DNA of 64,000 bases from Anaerolineae bacterium (GCA_022822545.1 JAJEBE010000057.1:124001-188000), one strand, 5' to 3'. Shown: positions 43,249 through 52,585, numbered from the stretch's first letter. Notes: generated by a model not told the origin, from the letters alone. A program made the numbers and translations.

Positions 43249-44349
43249 TCAGTACACGATCACGCCCCGCGCCAGCACCCCGCTGACCAGGTCGGCGTAA
43301 GCCTCGTTGATCTGCTCCAGCCGATAAGTCCGCGTGATCAATTCGCCCAGCTTGAGCTTGCCGGCGGCATAGAGGTTGAGCAGGCGCGGGATATCCCGCT
43401 GCGGATTGCACGAGCCATAGAAACTGCCGCGGATGGTCAACTCGGATCGGGTGATCTTGGCGGCGGGCAAGCCGGTGATGCTGTCATCAGGGGCGGTGCC
43501 GACCAGCGTCAACTGTCCGCCGGGGCGCAAGGCGCGGAAAGCGACTTCCTGCAGCGCGGGCATGCCGGCTGCTTCAAAAACATAATCTGCGCCGCGGCTG
43601 CCGGTTAGGGCCCGGATGCGGCTGATGGCGGCGTCATCCGAAGGCAGGGGATGCGTCGCGCCGAATTCCTTGGCGAGCGACAGTTTCGCCTCGTTGGCAT
43701 CAACGGCGATGATGGGATGAGCGCCGCAGAGGCTGGCGCCCTGGATGATATTTAGACCGACGCCGCCGGCGCCGAAGACGGCGACGCTCGCGCCGGGCCG
43801 GACTGCGGCTGTGTTCATGGCCGCGCCAACGCCCGTTGCCACTGCGCAGCCCGCCACGGCAGCCAACTCCAGCGGGATATCGCGGCGGATAGGCAGGCAA
43901 CTTTCTTCGCGGAGGACGGCATATTCGGCGAAGGCGCCCAAGCCAGCGAGAATATGCACTGGCTCGCCCTTCCAACGAATTCGCGATTTTCCATCGGCTT
44001 GCAGGCCGGTCGCCAGCAGCGGCGTAAAAGTGCCGCAGAGGTTGGGCTTGCCGCCATTGCAGTAGAAGCAGTCGCCGCAAGCCGGCGCCCAGATGAAGGC
44101 GACGTGGTCGCCCGGAGCCAGTCGGCTGACACCCGGTCCCACCGCTTCAATGATGCCGGCGCCTTCGTGCCCGGCGATCATGGGCATGGGCTTGGGCGCC
44201 GTACCGATGGCCACGCGCCAATCGCTGCGGCAGACGCCGCTGGCCGCGATCTTGACCAATACTTCACCGTCAGCCGGCGGATCAAGCTCAACCGTTTCGA
44301 TCTGGAAGCGTCCGTTTGGCGCGCTGAGGATAGCGGCTCGGATTTGCAT
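43249..44349 (-). CDS. Zinc-dependent alcohol dehydrogenase
   Basis: This medium-chain dehydrogenase oxidises an alcohol with NAD(P). The catalytic zinc ligands appear in GVCRSD, GHEGAG and AGCAVATG; the structural zinc site is the four-cysteine ACGDCFYCNGGKPNLC segment. The Rossmann motif reads FGAGGVGLN. Length and motif set fit the class III/AdhC-like group, but the formaldehyde-glutathione function is not established. It starts 14 bases after the molybdoenzyme gene on the same strand. Confidence 0.92.
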   Translation of the reverse strand: MQIRAAILSAPNGRFQIETVELDPPADGEVLVKIAASGVCRSDWRVAIGTAPKPMPMIAGHEGAGIIEAVGPGVSRLAPGDHVAFIWAPACGDCFYCNGGKPNLCGTFTPLLATGLQADGKSRIRWKGEPVHILAGLGAFAEYAVLREESCLPIRRDIPLELAAVAGCAVATGVGAAMNTAAVRPGASVAVFGAGGVGLNIIQGASLCGAHPIIAVDANEAKLSLAKEFGATHPLPSDDAAISRIRALTGSRGADYVFEAAGMPALQEVAFRALRPGGQLTLVGTAPDDSITGLPAAKITRSELTIRGSFYGSCNPQRDIPRLLNLYAAGKLKLGELITRTYRLEQINEAYADLVSGVLARGVIVY

Positions 44350-44363
44350 GGCCTTCGCTCTGG

Positions 44364-44987
44364 TTAGAATCCCCGCCGGTTGAAGCGCTCTTCCTTGAAC
44401 GGATCGCCCTCATTGTGATAGGCGCCCGCTTCCCAGAAGCCAGGCTTATCCACCGGGCTGAATTCCAGCGCGCGCAGAAATTTGGCGCTCTTCCAGAAAT
44501 AGCGTTTGGGCACAACTGTGCGCAGCGGCCCGCCATGCTCGATCAACTCGGGCTCATGCAGCCAGCGGCCTTCGTATTTGGTGGCGAGCATGACATCGTC
44601 ATCGTCCATCGCTTCCAGCGTCAAGTTGGTCGTGTAGCCATAATCGCAGTGGGCGATGACGAAACGCGCCTCGTCAGTGAGCTCGAGCTCGCGCAGGAAG
44701 TCGCGAAACATGACGCCTTCCCAGGTCGTATCGAATTTGCTCCAGCGCGTGACGCAGTGGATATCGACTGTCATCTGTCCGGTGGGAAGCTGGATGAATT
44801 GCTCCCAGGTCCAGCGCCGCTCACGCTCGACTGCGCCGAAGACCCGCAGGTCCCAGGTGGCGGGGTTGAACTTGGGAGTCGGCCCGTAGGTGAGCACGGG
44901 GAATTTCTCAGTCAGCGATTGACCGTTGGGAAGGCGGCCGGCTTCCCGCATCTGTCTTTCTTTTTCGCGGCGTTCTAGGTGGGACAT
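44364..44987 (-). CDS. Sulfite-oxidase-fold molybdopterin enzyme (cytosolic)
   Basis: This 207-residue protein consists of the sulfite oxidase molybdopterin domain alone. The molybdenum-ligating cysteine is in [10 protein letters not shown], and the [19 protein letters not shown] segment is typical. It lacks a Tat signal and the dimerisation domain, unlike MsrP/YedY and plant sulfite oxidase, so it acts in the cytoplasm on an unknown substrate. AGGAAAATCGT precedes the ATG. It is likely co-transcribed with the alcohol dehydrogenase. Confidence 0.87.
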   Translation of the reverse strand: MSHLERREKERQMREAGRLPNGQSLTEKFPVLTYGPTPKFNPATWDLRVFGAVERERRWTWEQFIQLPTGQMTVDIHCVTRWSKFDTTWEGVMFRDFLRELELTDEARFVIAHCDYGYTTNLTLEAMDDDDVMLATKYEGRWLHEPELIEHGGPLRTVVPKRYFWKSAKFLRALEFSPVDKPGFWEAGAYHNEGDPFKEERFNRRGF

Positions 44988-45015
44988 ACGATTTTCCTGG
45001 CTAGGGTTCTTGACT

Positions 45016-45042
45016 GCGGGCGACTCACAGAATCGCCCCTAC
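45016..45042. repeat. Dispersed palindromic repeat, family 1, short copy
   Basis: GCGGGCGACTCACAGAATCGCCCCTAC, immediately beyond the M20 gene stop codon on its 3' side. Confidence 0.75.
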
Positions 45043-45049
45043 GGATGCG

Positions 45050-46294
45050 CTAAACGGCAAGTTGCATAATCGTCCGCAGCAAGACGTTGGCGCCCATCTC
45101 AATGTGCCGCCATTCGGTGAATTCTCGGGGATTATGGCTGATGCCGTCCACAGAAGGCAAGAAGATCATGCCAGCCGGCACCATCTGATTCATAATTTGA
45201 GCGTTGTGGCCGCTGTAGCTGGCGATGGACATGCAGCGGACGCCCTCGGCGCGGCAGGCGCTTTCGATCTGGCGCACGAGATAACCCGACATGCGTTCGG
45301 CCGCGCGGTGCATGACGCGCTCCATCGCCACCTCAAGGCGGTATGCGCGCGCGCAGTCTTCCGCCAACGCAATCAAGCGCGCTTCCATGTCGTCCAGGGT
45401 CGCCGTATCGGGATGGCGAAATTCGACGCGCAGCGAGGCTTCCGCCGGCACGACATTAAAGGAGTCGGGCGTGACGCTCACATAGCCGCAATTGACGACG
45501 CCCTCGCTGAATTCTTCGCTGACGCGCTTGTGCGCGCCGATGATGAAGGCGGCCGCCCCTTGCAGCGCGTCATGGCGTTCTTCGGCGGTGGTGGTGCCGG
45601 CGTGAGCGGCTTCGCCGTAAAAGGCGACGTTATAGGTCGTGCGTCCTACGATCCGGTCGACGATGCCGATGTCGCATTGCCGGTCGTGCAAGGTCTTGCC
45701 TTGCTCGATATGCAATTCCAGAAAGCCCAGGACGGTCTCGGCCTTGCGCCTCGCGTTACCCAGCTCCGGCAGCATGATGCCGGCGCGATAAAGGGCGGCG
45801 CGGAAAGCCATATTGTCGTGCAAGCTGTCGCTGATGTCGTTCGCCGAGATCTTGCCGATGATGGCATTGCTGCCGAATAAAGATTTCCAGGTGCCTTCTT
45901 CGTCTGTGAAGTTGATCGCTTCCAGGTGGTAGCGCGGTTTCAGGCCCGCTTCCTTGATCCGCCGCAGGCACTCCAGCGCCGCCAATACGCCGATGGCGCC
46001 ATCGTAGCGACCGCCGTTGGGCACAGTATCCAGATGCGAGCCGATCATCAGAGTCTTGGCTTGCGCGTCTTCAGCCGGGAGCAAGCCACTCAAATTGCCA
46101 ACTTCGTCATCCTTGACCTGAAGGCCGGCTTCTTCTATGCGGTCGGCAAACCAGGAGCGCGCTTCAAGGTCCTCATTCGAAAGCGCCAGGCGCGATACGC
46201 CGCCGCCGACGGTCGCGCCGATCTCGGCCAGGGCATCAAAGTCGGCGCGCAGGCGCGCGCTATTCACGCGGAGCGCACTGCAATCTGTCTCCAA
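45050..46294 (-). CDS. M20-family amidohydrolase (N-carbamoyl-L-amino-acid hydrolase/allantoate amidohydrolase type)
   Basis: This dinuclear-metal hydrolase removes the carbamoyl or ureido group from N-carbamoyl amino acids or allantoate. Motifs are complete: GSHLDTVPNGGRYDG, TDEEGTW, ELHIEQGK, AHAGTT and the C-terminal YSGHNAQ. The 414-residue length is typical. The TTG at 46294 has GAGGA 7 bases upstream. No hydantoinase or allantoinase gene is adjacent, so the exact substrate is open. Confidence 0.88.
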   Translation of the reverse strand: METDCSALRVNSARLRADFDALAEIGATVGGGVSRLALSNEDLEARSWFADRIEEAGLQVKDDEVGNLSGLLPAEDAQAKTLMIGSHLDTVPNGGRYDGAIGVLAALECLRRIKEAGLKPRYHLEAINFTDEEGTWKSLFGSNAIIGKISANDISDSLHDNMAFRAALYRAGIMLPELGNARRKAETVLGFLELHIEQGKTLHDRQCDIGIVDRIVGRTTYNVAFYGEAAHAGTTTAEERHDALQGAAAFIIGAHKRVSEEFSEGVVNCGYVSVTPDSFNVVPAEASLRVEFRHPDTATLDDMEARLIALAEDCARAYRLEVAMERVMHRAAERMSGYLVRQIESACRAEGVRCMSIASYSGHNAQIMNQMVPAGMIFLPSVDGISHNPREFTEWRHIEMGANVLLRTIMQLAV

Positions 46295-46339
46295 TCCAAG
46301 GTCCTCATCGCCGCGTCAGTAATTGAGAGTAGATTATAG

Positions 46340-47047
46340 TTAGAAAACATAATCTCACAACTTTATGTCAAGGAATATTGTCATCGCGCCAGAAAAGGTC
46401 TTTGGCAGCGAGTACAAAGAGTTGTTTGAGGGCGAGAAGGAATTGATATTCACGCGAGTTGCATTAAGAGCGCGCCGTCCTCCAAGGGCGGATAGCGTCG
46501 CCGGCAGACAATTCTCCAAGTTGCTTTTCTTCCGGTACTTTTTATCTCGTCTTTGAGTACGTTCATGTCGAAATCTGCGAGTCTTGTTCGATATTGATCG
46601 CGCGCGAGGCTCGGTTGGAAGTTCGTGTTCGTCATGCTGGTCCTTGAGCCTGCGGTCAAAGCGCCGTAACTGCGCCTATGCGTGCCCATTAAGCCCCGTA
46701 AAAGATGCGAAATTTGGTCTAAATTGAGCAACTATATAAATACAGTATGTATACGGGGGGGGGGGGGGGAGGGGGTATCGGTGTTTGCTCGGGTTTTGGG
46801 GCTGATTTTGGCGGAGTGATCGAGCGCTCATACTAATGAGTGTAACACAGTTTCTGTCGTTATAGGCGACCATTTGTTCGCGTATGGGAAAAGATGGACC
46901 GCAAAGACGCGAAGACAGAAAGTCTCCATTCTCTTTTGCGCGGTCGGTTTTTCTCGTCGGCTGGGCCGGGGCGTCCGAGCCTTCTACCTTGTCGTCGCAC
47001 CGCTTTGCGCTACCATGGGCGGATTGCGACGTAGCGAGGCGCGCGGC
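46340..47047. other. Long spacer without a clear gene, containing a G-tract
   Basis: Two short frames occur: plus 46365-46556 (63 residues, start SRNIVIAPEKV) and minus 46450-46635 (61 residues, AAGGA before its ATG). Neither resembles a known family and they overlap, so no gene is called. The composition is AT-rich for this window. A long G-run is at 46755-46775 and a family 2 remnant near 46898. It may be the remains of a deleted or degraded gene. Confidence 0.5.
46755..46775 (+). repeat. Poly-G tract (15 G, A, 5 G)
   Basis: Fifteen consecutive G residues (46755-46769), one A and five more G, directly after an AT-rich ATACAGTATGTATAC stretch. It could form a G-quadruplex and is prone to slippage in replication and sequencing. 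Confidence 0.9.
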
Positions 47048-48286
47048 ATGAGCAGATGGTCGCCACCGAAAGACCCAAGCGAACGCCAGAATTCACCTTA
47101 CCGCTGGGTAATATTGGCGATGGTCACGCTCTCCGGCTTCTTGGTGATGGGCTTCCCGACCACATCGCTATCGGCCCTGTTCAGCGAAGTCGCCGATTCG
47201 CTTGATCTCAACCTGGTCGAGATCGGCGTGATATGGGGCGTCGGTTCGGGTATGGCTATTTTCACAGCGCTGGTCGGCGGGGCCTTCATTGATGTATTCG
47301 GGACGCGCCGAACGCTGGTGACGCTCTGCCTGGCGACCGGTTGCTTCGGCGCTCTGCGCGGCGTCGCCGTCGATTTCTGGTCGCTCTTCCTGTTTTCATT
47401 GTTATTCGGCATGGTCCAGCCTATTTTGCCGATGAACTTCGTCAAACTGAATCGCGAATGGTTCCCCTCGCGCCAGTTGGGTTTCGCATCCGGCGTGATG
47501 TCGGCGGGTTTCGCCACCGGCTTGATGCTTGGCTCGCGCTTGGGCGCCACCGTGCTTTCGCCAATGCTGGGCGGCTGGCGGCCGGTCCTCATTCTGACCG
47601 GCGTTTGCGCCATTGGGCTGGCGCTGATCTGGGCGATTGTTCATCCGCCGACCGAGCGGCGCGCCGCCCCGCGTATCGACATCGGGCAGATCATCCGCAA
47701 CCTGCGCTACGTGATGCGCTTCCGAGAATTGTGGGTGATCGCGCTGGCGGTATTCGGCGTGCTGGGGTTGATGCGCGGCCTGGTCGGTTATGTGCCGACT
47801 TATTTGCGCGAGATCGGCTGGGGCGTTGTCGAGGCCGATAGCGCCATCACGATCTTTTTCTTCTGCAGCCTGATCGGCGTCGTGCCGATATCGCATTTGT
47901 CGGATCGACTGGGCAATCGGCGCATCGTCATGGCTTTCGGCACATCAATGATGACCATCGGCACAGTCTTGATGTATCTGGTCGGCGATAGCTTCTGGGG
48001 CGTCATGTTGGCGATGGCGCTGGCCGGCTTCACCTTTGACAGTTTTATGGCGCTGAAGGGCGCTTATACAACCGAGGTCGATGGTCTGGATATTGTCTTT
48101 GTCGGCAGCGCGCTGGGCTTCGTCGGCATGTTGCAGAATATCGGCTCGACGATTACGCCGCCGCTGGGCAACGCGCTGACGAGCGACGCCTTGAACAGTC
48201 CTTTTCTCTTGTGGGCGGCATCCGGGCTTTTCGCTACCGTAATGCTTTTGAGCTACGGCAAGCGCAAGAAACATTCGCCGCAGTGA
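47048..48286 (+). CDS. Major facilitator superfamily transporter, copy 1
   Basis: This is an inner-membrane transporter with about 12 helices. The MFS loop signature between helices 2 and 3 appears as GGAFIDVFGTRR, and the cytoplasmic repeat SHLSDRLGNRR lies between helices 8 and 9. The ATG at 47048 is chosen because it aligns with the start of the neighbouring paralogue (both have NSPYRWVILAMVTLSGF or nearly so soon after the start); the frame is open for 58 more codons upstream, but that part is not membrane-protein-like. The substrate is unknown. It forms a tandem pair with the next gene. Confidence 0.85.
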   Translation: MSRWSPPKDPSERQNSPYRWVILAMVTLSGFLVMGFPTTSLSALFSEVADSLDLNLVEIGVIWGVGSGMAIFTALVGGAFIDVFGTRRTLVTLCLATGCFGALRGVAVDFWSLFLFSLLFGMVQPILPMNFVKLNREWFPSRQLGFASGVMSAGFATGLMLGSRLGATVLSPMLGGWRPVLILTGVCAIGLALIWAIVHPPTERRAAPRIDIGQIIRNLRYVMRFRELWVIALAVFGVLGLMRGLVGYVPTYLREIGWGVVEADSAITIFFFCSLIGVVPISHLSDRLGNRRIVMAFGTSMMTIGTVLMYLVGDSFWGVMLAMALAGFTFDSFMALKGAYTTEVDGLDIVFVGSALGFVGMLQNIGSTITPPLGNALTSDALNSPFLLWAASGLFATVMLLSYGKRKKHSPQ

Positions 48287-48373
48287 GAAGCTAGCGCCAT
48301 GCGCCCGTACTGCTGTCCTCTCGCGGACTCCTTTCGGGGAATTCCCGCGCAGATGTCCGACTGAAGCCCGCAG

Positions 48374-49627
48374 ATGCCTCCGCCTGCAGATTTACGCGCC
48401 CGCCAGCATTCGCCTTATCGCTGGGTGATTCTGGCGATGGTGACCTTGTCGGGCTTCATCACAATGGGATTCCCCATAGCCGGTTTGTCGGCGCTGTTCA
48501 GCGAGATCGCCGCGGCGCTCGACCTCGATCTGATTCAGATCGGCGTAATTTGGGGCGTGGGCATGGTGATGGGCATCTTTACGTCTTTTCTGGGCGGCTC
48601 GTTGATCGACTATTTTGGCACGCGGCCCGCCTTGGTGTTTATGTGCCTGGCGGCCGGCGTCAGCGGCGCGCTGCGCGGCTTGGCTGTTGACTTTTGGTCG
48701 CTTCTTTTGTTCTCGTTTCTATACGGCACGGTGCAGCCGGTATTGCCGCTGAATTTCATCAAGCTGAATCGTGAATGGTTTTCTTCTCGGCAGTTGGGGT
48801 TGGCGGCGGGGGTCATGTCGCTGGGTTTCGCGCTGGGCGCCATGCTGGGCTCGCGATTCAGCGCGACCTTGCTATCGCCTCTGCTCGGGGGCTGGCGGGC
48901 GGTGCTGGTGTTCCTCGGTCTTTGCTCGGTCCTGTTGGCAATCTTATGGGCGCTGGTACATCCGCCGGTGGCGCGAGAGCGAAGCAGGAGCTTGGATCTG
49001 CGGCAGTTGCTGTTCAAGGCGCGCCGGGTCGCCGGCTTCCGCGAGCTGCGGGTGATCGCGCTGGCGGTCTTCGGCGCGGTCGGGCTGACGCAAGGCATGG
49101 TGGGCTATGTGCCGACCTATCTGCGCGAGATCGGCTGGGCGGCGGTCGATGCCGATAGCGCCATCCCGGTTTTCTTCCTAGCCAGTTTGATCGGCGTAGT
49201 GCCGATATCGCATTTGTCGGATCGTTTGGGGCGCCGCCGGTTGGTGATGACATTCGGGACGATCATGATGACGCTGGGCGCGCTGTTGATGTACTTCGCC
49301 GGTGACAACTATTGGACTGTCATACTGGCGATGGCGATTGGCGGATTGTGTTTCGACAGCTTCATGGCGCTGATGGGCGCGTCGATCACCGAAGTGCGGG
49401 GACTGGATATCGCTTTGGTGGGAAGCGCGCTGGGTTTCGGCGGCATGCTGCAGAATATGGGCGGTTCCCTGCTGCCGCCGCTGGGCAATACCTTGAGCGC
49501 GATCAGCTTGAACGCGCCCTTTCTGCTCTGGGCGGCGGCCGGGCTTTTCGCCACGGTGGTCTTGCTCAGCTATCGCGGACGCGGGCATCCCGCAAGTAGG
49601 GAAGGGGATAACGTTGAAGCTTTGTAG
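48374..49627 (+). CDS. Major facilitator superfamily transporter, copy 2
   Basis: This 417-residue, 12-helix transporter is clearly a paralogue of the preceding gene: long stretches such as LREIGW, VVPISHLSDRLG and SPYRWVILAMVTLSGF are shared across the whole length. It has GGSLIDYFGTRP as the first MFS loop motif. The tandem arrangement points to gene duplication with possible divergence of substrate. There is no regulator or enzyme beside it to suggest the cargo. Confidence 0.88.
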   Translation: MPPPADLRARQHSPYRWVILAMVTLSGFITMGFPIAGLSALFSEIAAALDLDLIQIGVIWGVGMVMGIFTSFLGGSLIDYFGTRPALVFMCLAAGVSGALRGLAVDFWSLLLFSFLYGTVQPVLPLNFIKLNREWFSSRQLGLAAGVMSLGFALGAMLGSRFSATLLSPLLGGWRAVLVFLGLCSVLLAILWALVHPPVARERSRSLDLRQLLFKARRVAGFRELRVIALAVFGAVGLTQGMVGYVPTYLREIGWAAVDADSAIPVFFLASLIGVVPISHLSDRLGRRRLVMTFGTIMMTLGALLMYFAGDNYWTVILAMAIGGLCFDSFMALMGASITEVRGLDIALVGSALGFGGMLQNMGGSLLPPLGNTLSAISLNAPFLLWAAAGLFATVVLLSYRGRGHPASREGDNVEAL

Positions 49628-49690
49628 GGGCGGCTTATCGGGTCGCCCGATATGATGATGACAAAAACGGGCGACCCTGTGAGCCGCCCG
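49624..49690. repeat. Dispersed palindromic repeat, family 1, long copy
   Basis: GTAGGGGCGGCTTATCGGGTCGCCCGA ... ACGGGCGACCCTGTGAGCCGCCC; the GTAG overlaps the MFS stop codon. It spans the spacer to the convergent Bax-inhibitor gene. Confidence 0.8.
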
Positions 49691-49718
49691 CTTGAATTGT
49701 CCGCTATCGAACTGCCGA

Positions 49719-50429
49719 CTAGTCGCGTCCGCCGCCGAAGATGCGCAGCATGAAGATGAACAGGTTGATGAAGTCCAGGTAGAGCGTCAGCGCCGCCATG
49801 ATGCTGAACTTCAGCGTATCATCGGAATCGACCTTCATCTTGCGTGTGGCCGCCATCGCCGCGATGCGCTGTGTATCCCAGGCGGTCAAGCCGGTGAAGA
49901 TCAAGACGCCGGCGATGCTGACCAGGAAGTCGATCATCGAGCTGCCGAGGAAGATGTTGACGATGCTGGCGATGATCAGCCCGAAGAGACCCATCATCAA
50001 ATAGCTGCCCATCTTGGTCAAATCGGTCTTGGTGGTCAGCCCGTAGATCGTCATCGCGCCGAAGACGCCGGCGGTGCTCAAGAAGGCGGCCGCGATCGAG
50101 CCGAGGGAGAAGACCAGGAAAAAGATGGAAAAGGTGAAGCCGGTGACGGCGGCGTAGACGAAGAAGAGCATGCCGGCCGCGGTCGCCGAGATGCGGTTGA
50201 TCGCCCAGCTCAAGCCGATGACGATGCCCAATTGCGCGAATATCGCCAGAAACATAATCCCCTGCGACGGGAATAAGCCCATGTTGCTGACGGCCAGCGC
50301 CATCGCGGCTGTGACCAGCAATCCCATCGTCATCCAGCCATAGACGTTGCGCATGACCGCATTCAACTGTATCCCGTCGAGCGGCTTGCCGGGCGCGTCA
50401 ATGATGAAGCCGTCGTTTCTCATGTTCAT
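49719..50429 (-). CDS. Bax inhibitor-1/YccA family membrane protein
   Basis: This 236-residue protein has seven hydrophobic helices and the BI-1 signature near its end (GLTAWDTQRI, followed by a C-terminal helix with LYLDFINLFIFMLRIFGG). Family members (YccA, YbhL) affect membrane protease activity or conduct calcium. The ATG at 50429 follows GGAGGATCTGAA. The gene is convergent with the MFS pair and has its own divergent upstream spacer shared with maf. Confidence 0.93.
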   Translation of the reverse strand: MNMRNDGFIIDAPGKPLDGIQLNAVMRNVYGWMTMGLLVTAAMALAVSNMGLFPSQGIMFLAIFAQLGIVIGLSWAINRISATAAGMLFFVYAAVTGFTFSIFFLVFSLGSIAAAFLSTAGVFGAMTIYGLTTKTDLTKMGSYLMMGLFGLIIASIVNIFLGSSMIDFLVSIAGVLIFTGLTAWDTQRIAAMAATRKMKVDSDDTLKFSIMAALTLYLDFINLFIFMLRIFGGGRD

Positions 50430-50570
50430 TTCAGATCCTCCAACAGGCGCCGGAAGCCCGACGCATGACACTCATGCCTAACTACACTTAGTATAACGAA
50501 TTCTGCCGCGAATGGATGTGGCAGGTTTCTCGATTTTACGCGCTTCTTACTTTTGTGGCGCGGCCCGATT

Positions 50571-50599
50571 TTGAGCGGAAGCGAGGCGCCTGCTATAAT
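50571..50599 (+). promoter_or_regulatory. Promoter of maf
   Basis: TTGAGC (50571-50576), a 17-base spacer and TATAAT (50594-50599) preceded by TGC, giving an extended -10. The start codon is 35 bases downstream. Confidence 0.65.
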
Positions 50600-50634
50600 G
50601 CCCGGCGTTGTTCATCCGCCAGAGATCATAACCC

Positions 50635-51246
50635 ATGCGCCTGATACTCGCCTCGTCATCGCCGCGCCGCCGCGAACTGCTGGCGAAGCTGAATCCGCGG
50701 TTCGAGGTCATCAAACCCGAAATCGACGAATCGCTACGTGACGGCGAGTTGCTGGTCGATTATGTCCGGCGGCTCAGCCGGGAAAAGGCCGAGGCGGTTG
50801 CGCGGACGTTGGACACTGCGCCAGCGCTGATTCTAGCCGCCGATACTGTTGTAATACTCGCGGCCGATACCATCGGTGTGGATGAAGCGGGCGACCTGCT
50901 GGGCAAACCGACTGACGCGGCTGACGCCCGCCTCATGCTGCTGCGGCTGCGCGGGCGCGCGCATGAAGTCATAACAGCGTTTACGCTTCACCGCCACGAC
51001 GCCGGGGCGGCGGTCATCACGCGACATGAACGGACGGTCGTGCACATGCGTCACTTCAGCGATGCGGAAATCGACGCCTATATCGAGACCGGCGATCCGC
51101 TGGACAAAGCCGGCAGCTACGCCATTCAGAACGAGGCCTTTCACCCGGTCGAGCGCATTGAAGGCAGTTACAGCAATGTGGTCGGCTTGCCGCTTGAAGC
51201 GCTTGAGGCGGCCCTCGGCGAGATCGACTTTGTCTTCTCGTCTTAA
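50635..51246 (+). CDS. maf: Maf-family nucleotide pyrophosphatase
   Basis: This cytoplasmic house-cleaning NTP pyrophosphatase acts on dTTP/UTP or modified nucleotides. The N-terminal LILASSSPRRRELL motif is canonical, as are LLGKP and the later DKAGSYAIQ and GSYSNVVGLPLE segments. It is unusual at residues 66-81, where the active-site block is doubled: ILAADTVV is followed at once by ILAADTIG. Normal Maf proteins have one such block. The total length of 203 is only slightly above the usual 190-200. Confidence 0.9.
   Translation: MRLILASSSPRRRELLAKLNPRFEVIKPEIDESLRDGELLVDYVRRLSREKAEAVARTLDTAPALILAADTVVILAADTIGVDEAGDLLGKPTDAADARLMLLRLRGRAHEVITAFTLHRHDAGAAVITRHERTVVHMRHFSDAEIDAYIETGDPLDKAGSYAIQNEAFHPVERIEGSYSNVVGLPLEALEAALGEIDFVFSS
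50830..50877 (+). repeat. Imperfect 24-base tandem duplication within maf
   Basis: Two adjacent 24-base units encode ILAADTVV and ILAADTIG. They differ mostly at third codon positions, so the duplication is not recent. Confidence 0.75.
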
Positions 51247-51343
51247 TTGATCTGTGATACAGTGATCTACTGATTGTATTGAAATCGGACCTTTTACAGG
51301 CTCGATACTGTTGCTGTAATTTACAGAAAACTGGAGGAGATCC

Positions 51344-52555
51344 GTGTATCAGTCGAATCAATCCGTCATGAAGAAGTTGTTATTCGTCATTCTACTGTTC
51401 GGGCTGCTCTTGCCGCTCGCCCCGACCCTCGCCCAAGAAGAGAAGCCGACGCTCGCCTTTCTGCGCTTTGGTCAGTCCCCTTCGTTTGCCTTAACCGATA
51501 TGGCAGTGCTGGACATGCTTGAAGTCTATGGCTTCATCAACACGGAAGAGCGTGCGATGCTGGATGCCGGGAATGACCTGCAAGGCGAAAGCATCAACAT
51601 CCTCTATCGCGATGCCGGCTTTGACTTCGCCACGGCAAATCTCATGGTGGAGGACGCGCTGGATGAAGGCGCCGATGTGCTACTCACTGTCTCGACCCAG
51701 GTAGGCATGATCGCTGCGGGCGCTATGAGCGACATGGAAGAACCGCCGGCGCTTATTTTCGCTATCGTGACCGTCCCTTATGAAACAGGACTTGCAATGG
51801 CGCCCTGCATCAAGCCGCCTAATGTGACCGGCACTTTGATGGAAATCGACTACGAGGAATATTCCAGGCTGGCTTATTTGCAGGATCCCGATTTCCAGAG
51901 GGTCGGCGTCCTCGCAAATGCCGATGATCCGGCGACCCCCGGTTACATAAGTACTGTTCAGCAAGTCGGCGAACAATTAGGCTTCACTGTTGAAGTGGCT
52001 ACGATTGTATCGGCGGCGGATTACGCCCTGGCAACCGAATCCTTGCTGGACAAAGATGTTGACGTGATTGTTTTGCCGCCCCGCACCGGTTCCTCAAGCG
52101 GCATCTCGTCGATCGTCGACGCGGCGATTGGAGTGCCGGTCTTTTCCCCGCTGGTATCCGATGTCATCCACGGTGTGACAATTGCAGCCGGTTTTGAAGG
52201 CTGGTATCGAGAAGGGGTTCAAGCAGCCCGCATGGTGATCGCCTACCTAGATGGCAATCTTGATATTGCTGCCACTGGCATTGCCTCAACCCCAAGCTTT
52301 ACCGTTGCCGTAAATCTGGATTCGGCCGAAGCGCAGGACGTTGTACTCACGGACGCATTGCTGGCAGAGGCGGATTACATCGTTGAGGGTGGAATGGGCG
52401 AAGGCGCAAGGCTCGAAATCCCGGGCGAAGTGACCTTGGCGGAGATGACGCTGGAAGAGCGCATGGCCGAAGACGCCGCGTTTTTGCAGAGCCTGCGCTG
52501 CAGCCCGGAAATGATCGCCGAACAGCAAGCCGCATTGGATGCCGCCGGCGAATAA
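51344..52555 (+). CDS. Orphan ABC transporter substrate-binding protein (PF04392-like)
   Basis: This 403-residue exported protein has a Sec signal (KKLLFVILLFGLLLPLAP, cleavage after TLAQ). Its two-lobe layout with alternating strands and the segments GADVLLTVSTQVG and VPVFSP resembles the TrpX-type ABC_sub_bind family. The GTG at 51344 has GGAGGAGATCC upstream; an internal ATG (residue 9) is an alternative. No permease or ATPase gene is adjacent, so it must work with a transporter encoded elsewhere. A strong terminator follows. Confidence 0.82.
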   Translation: MYQSNQSVMKKLLFVILLFGLLLPLAPTLAQEEKPTLAFLRFGQSPSFALTDMAVLDMLEVYGFINTEERAMLDAGNDLQGESINILYRDAGFDFATANLMVEDALDEGADVLLTVSTQVGMIAAGAMSDMEEPPALIFAIVTVPYETGLAMAPCIKPPNVTGTLMEIDYEEYSRLAYLQDPDFQRVGVLANADDPATPGYISTVQQVGEQLGFTVEVATIVSAADYALATESLLDKDVDVIVLPPRTGSSSGISSIVDAAIGVPVFSPLVSDVIHGVTIAAGFEGWYREGVQAARMVIAYLDGNLDIAATGIASTPSFTVAVNLDSAEAQDVVLTDALLAEADYIVEGGMGEGARLEIPGEVTLAEMTLEERMAEDAAFLQSLRCSPEMIAEQQAALDAAGE

Positions 52556-52585
52556 CATTGGCAATCGCAACATCGAAACGGCTAA

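Noticed and set aside
46365-46635. Two overlapping short frames on opposite strands before the G-tract
   Set aside because: They exclude each other and resemble nothing known; described as part of the spacer instead.
46874-47047. 58-codon N-terminal extension of the first MFS transporter
   Set aside because: Its tandem paralogue starts at the equivalent of 47048, and the extension includes repeat-derived sequence.
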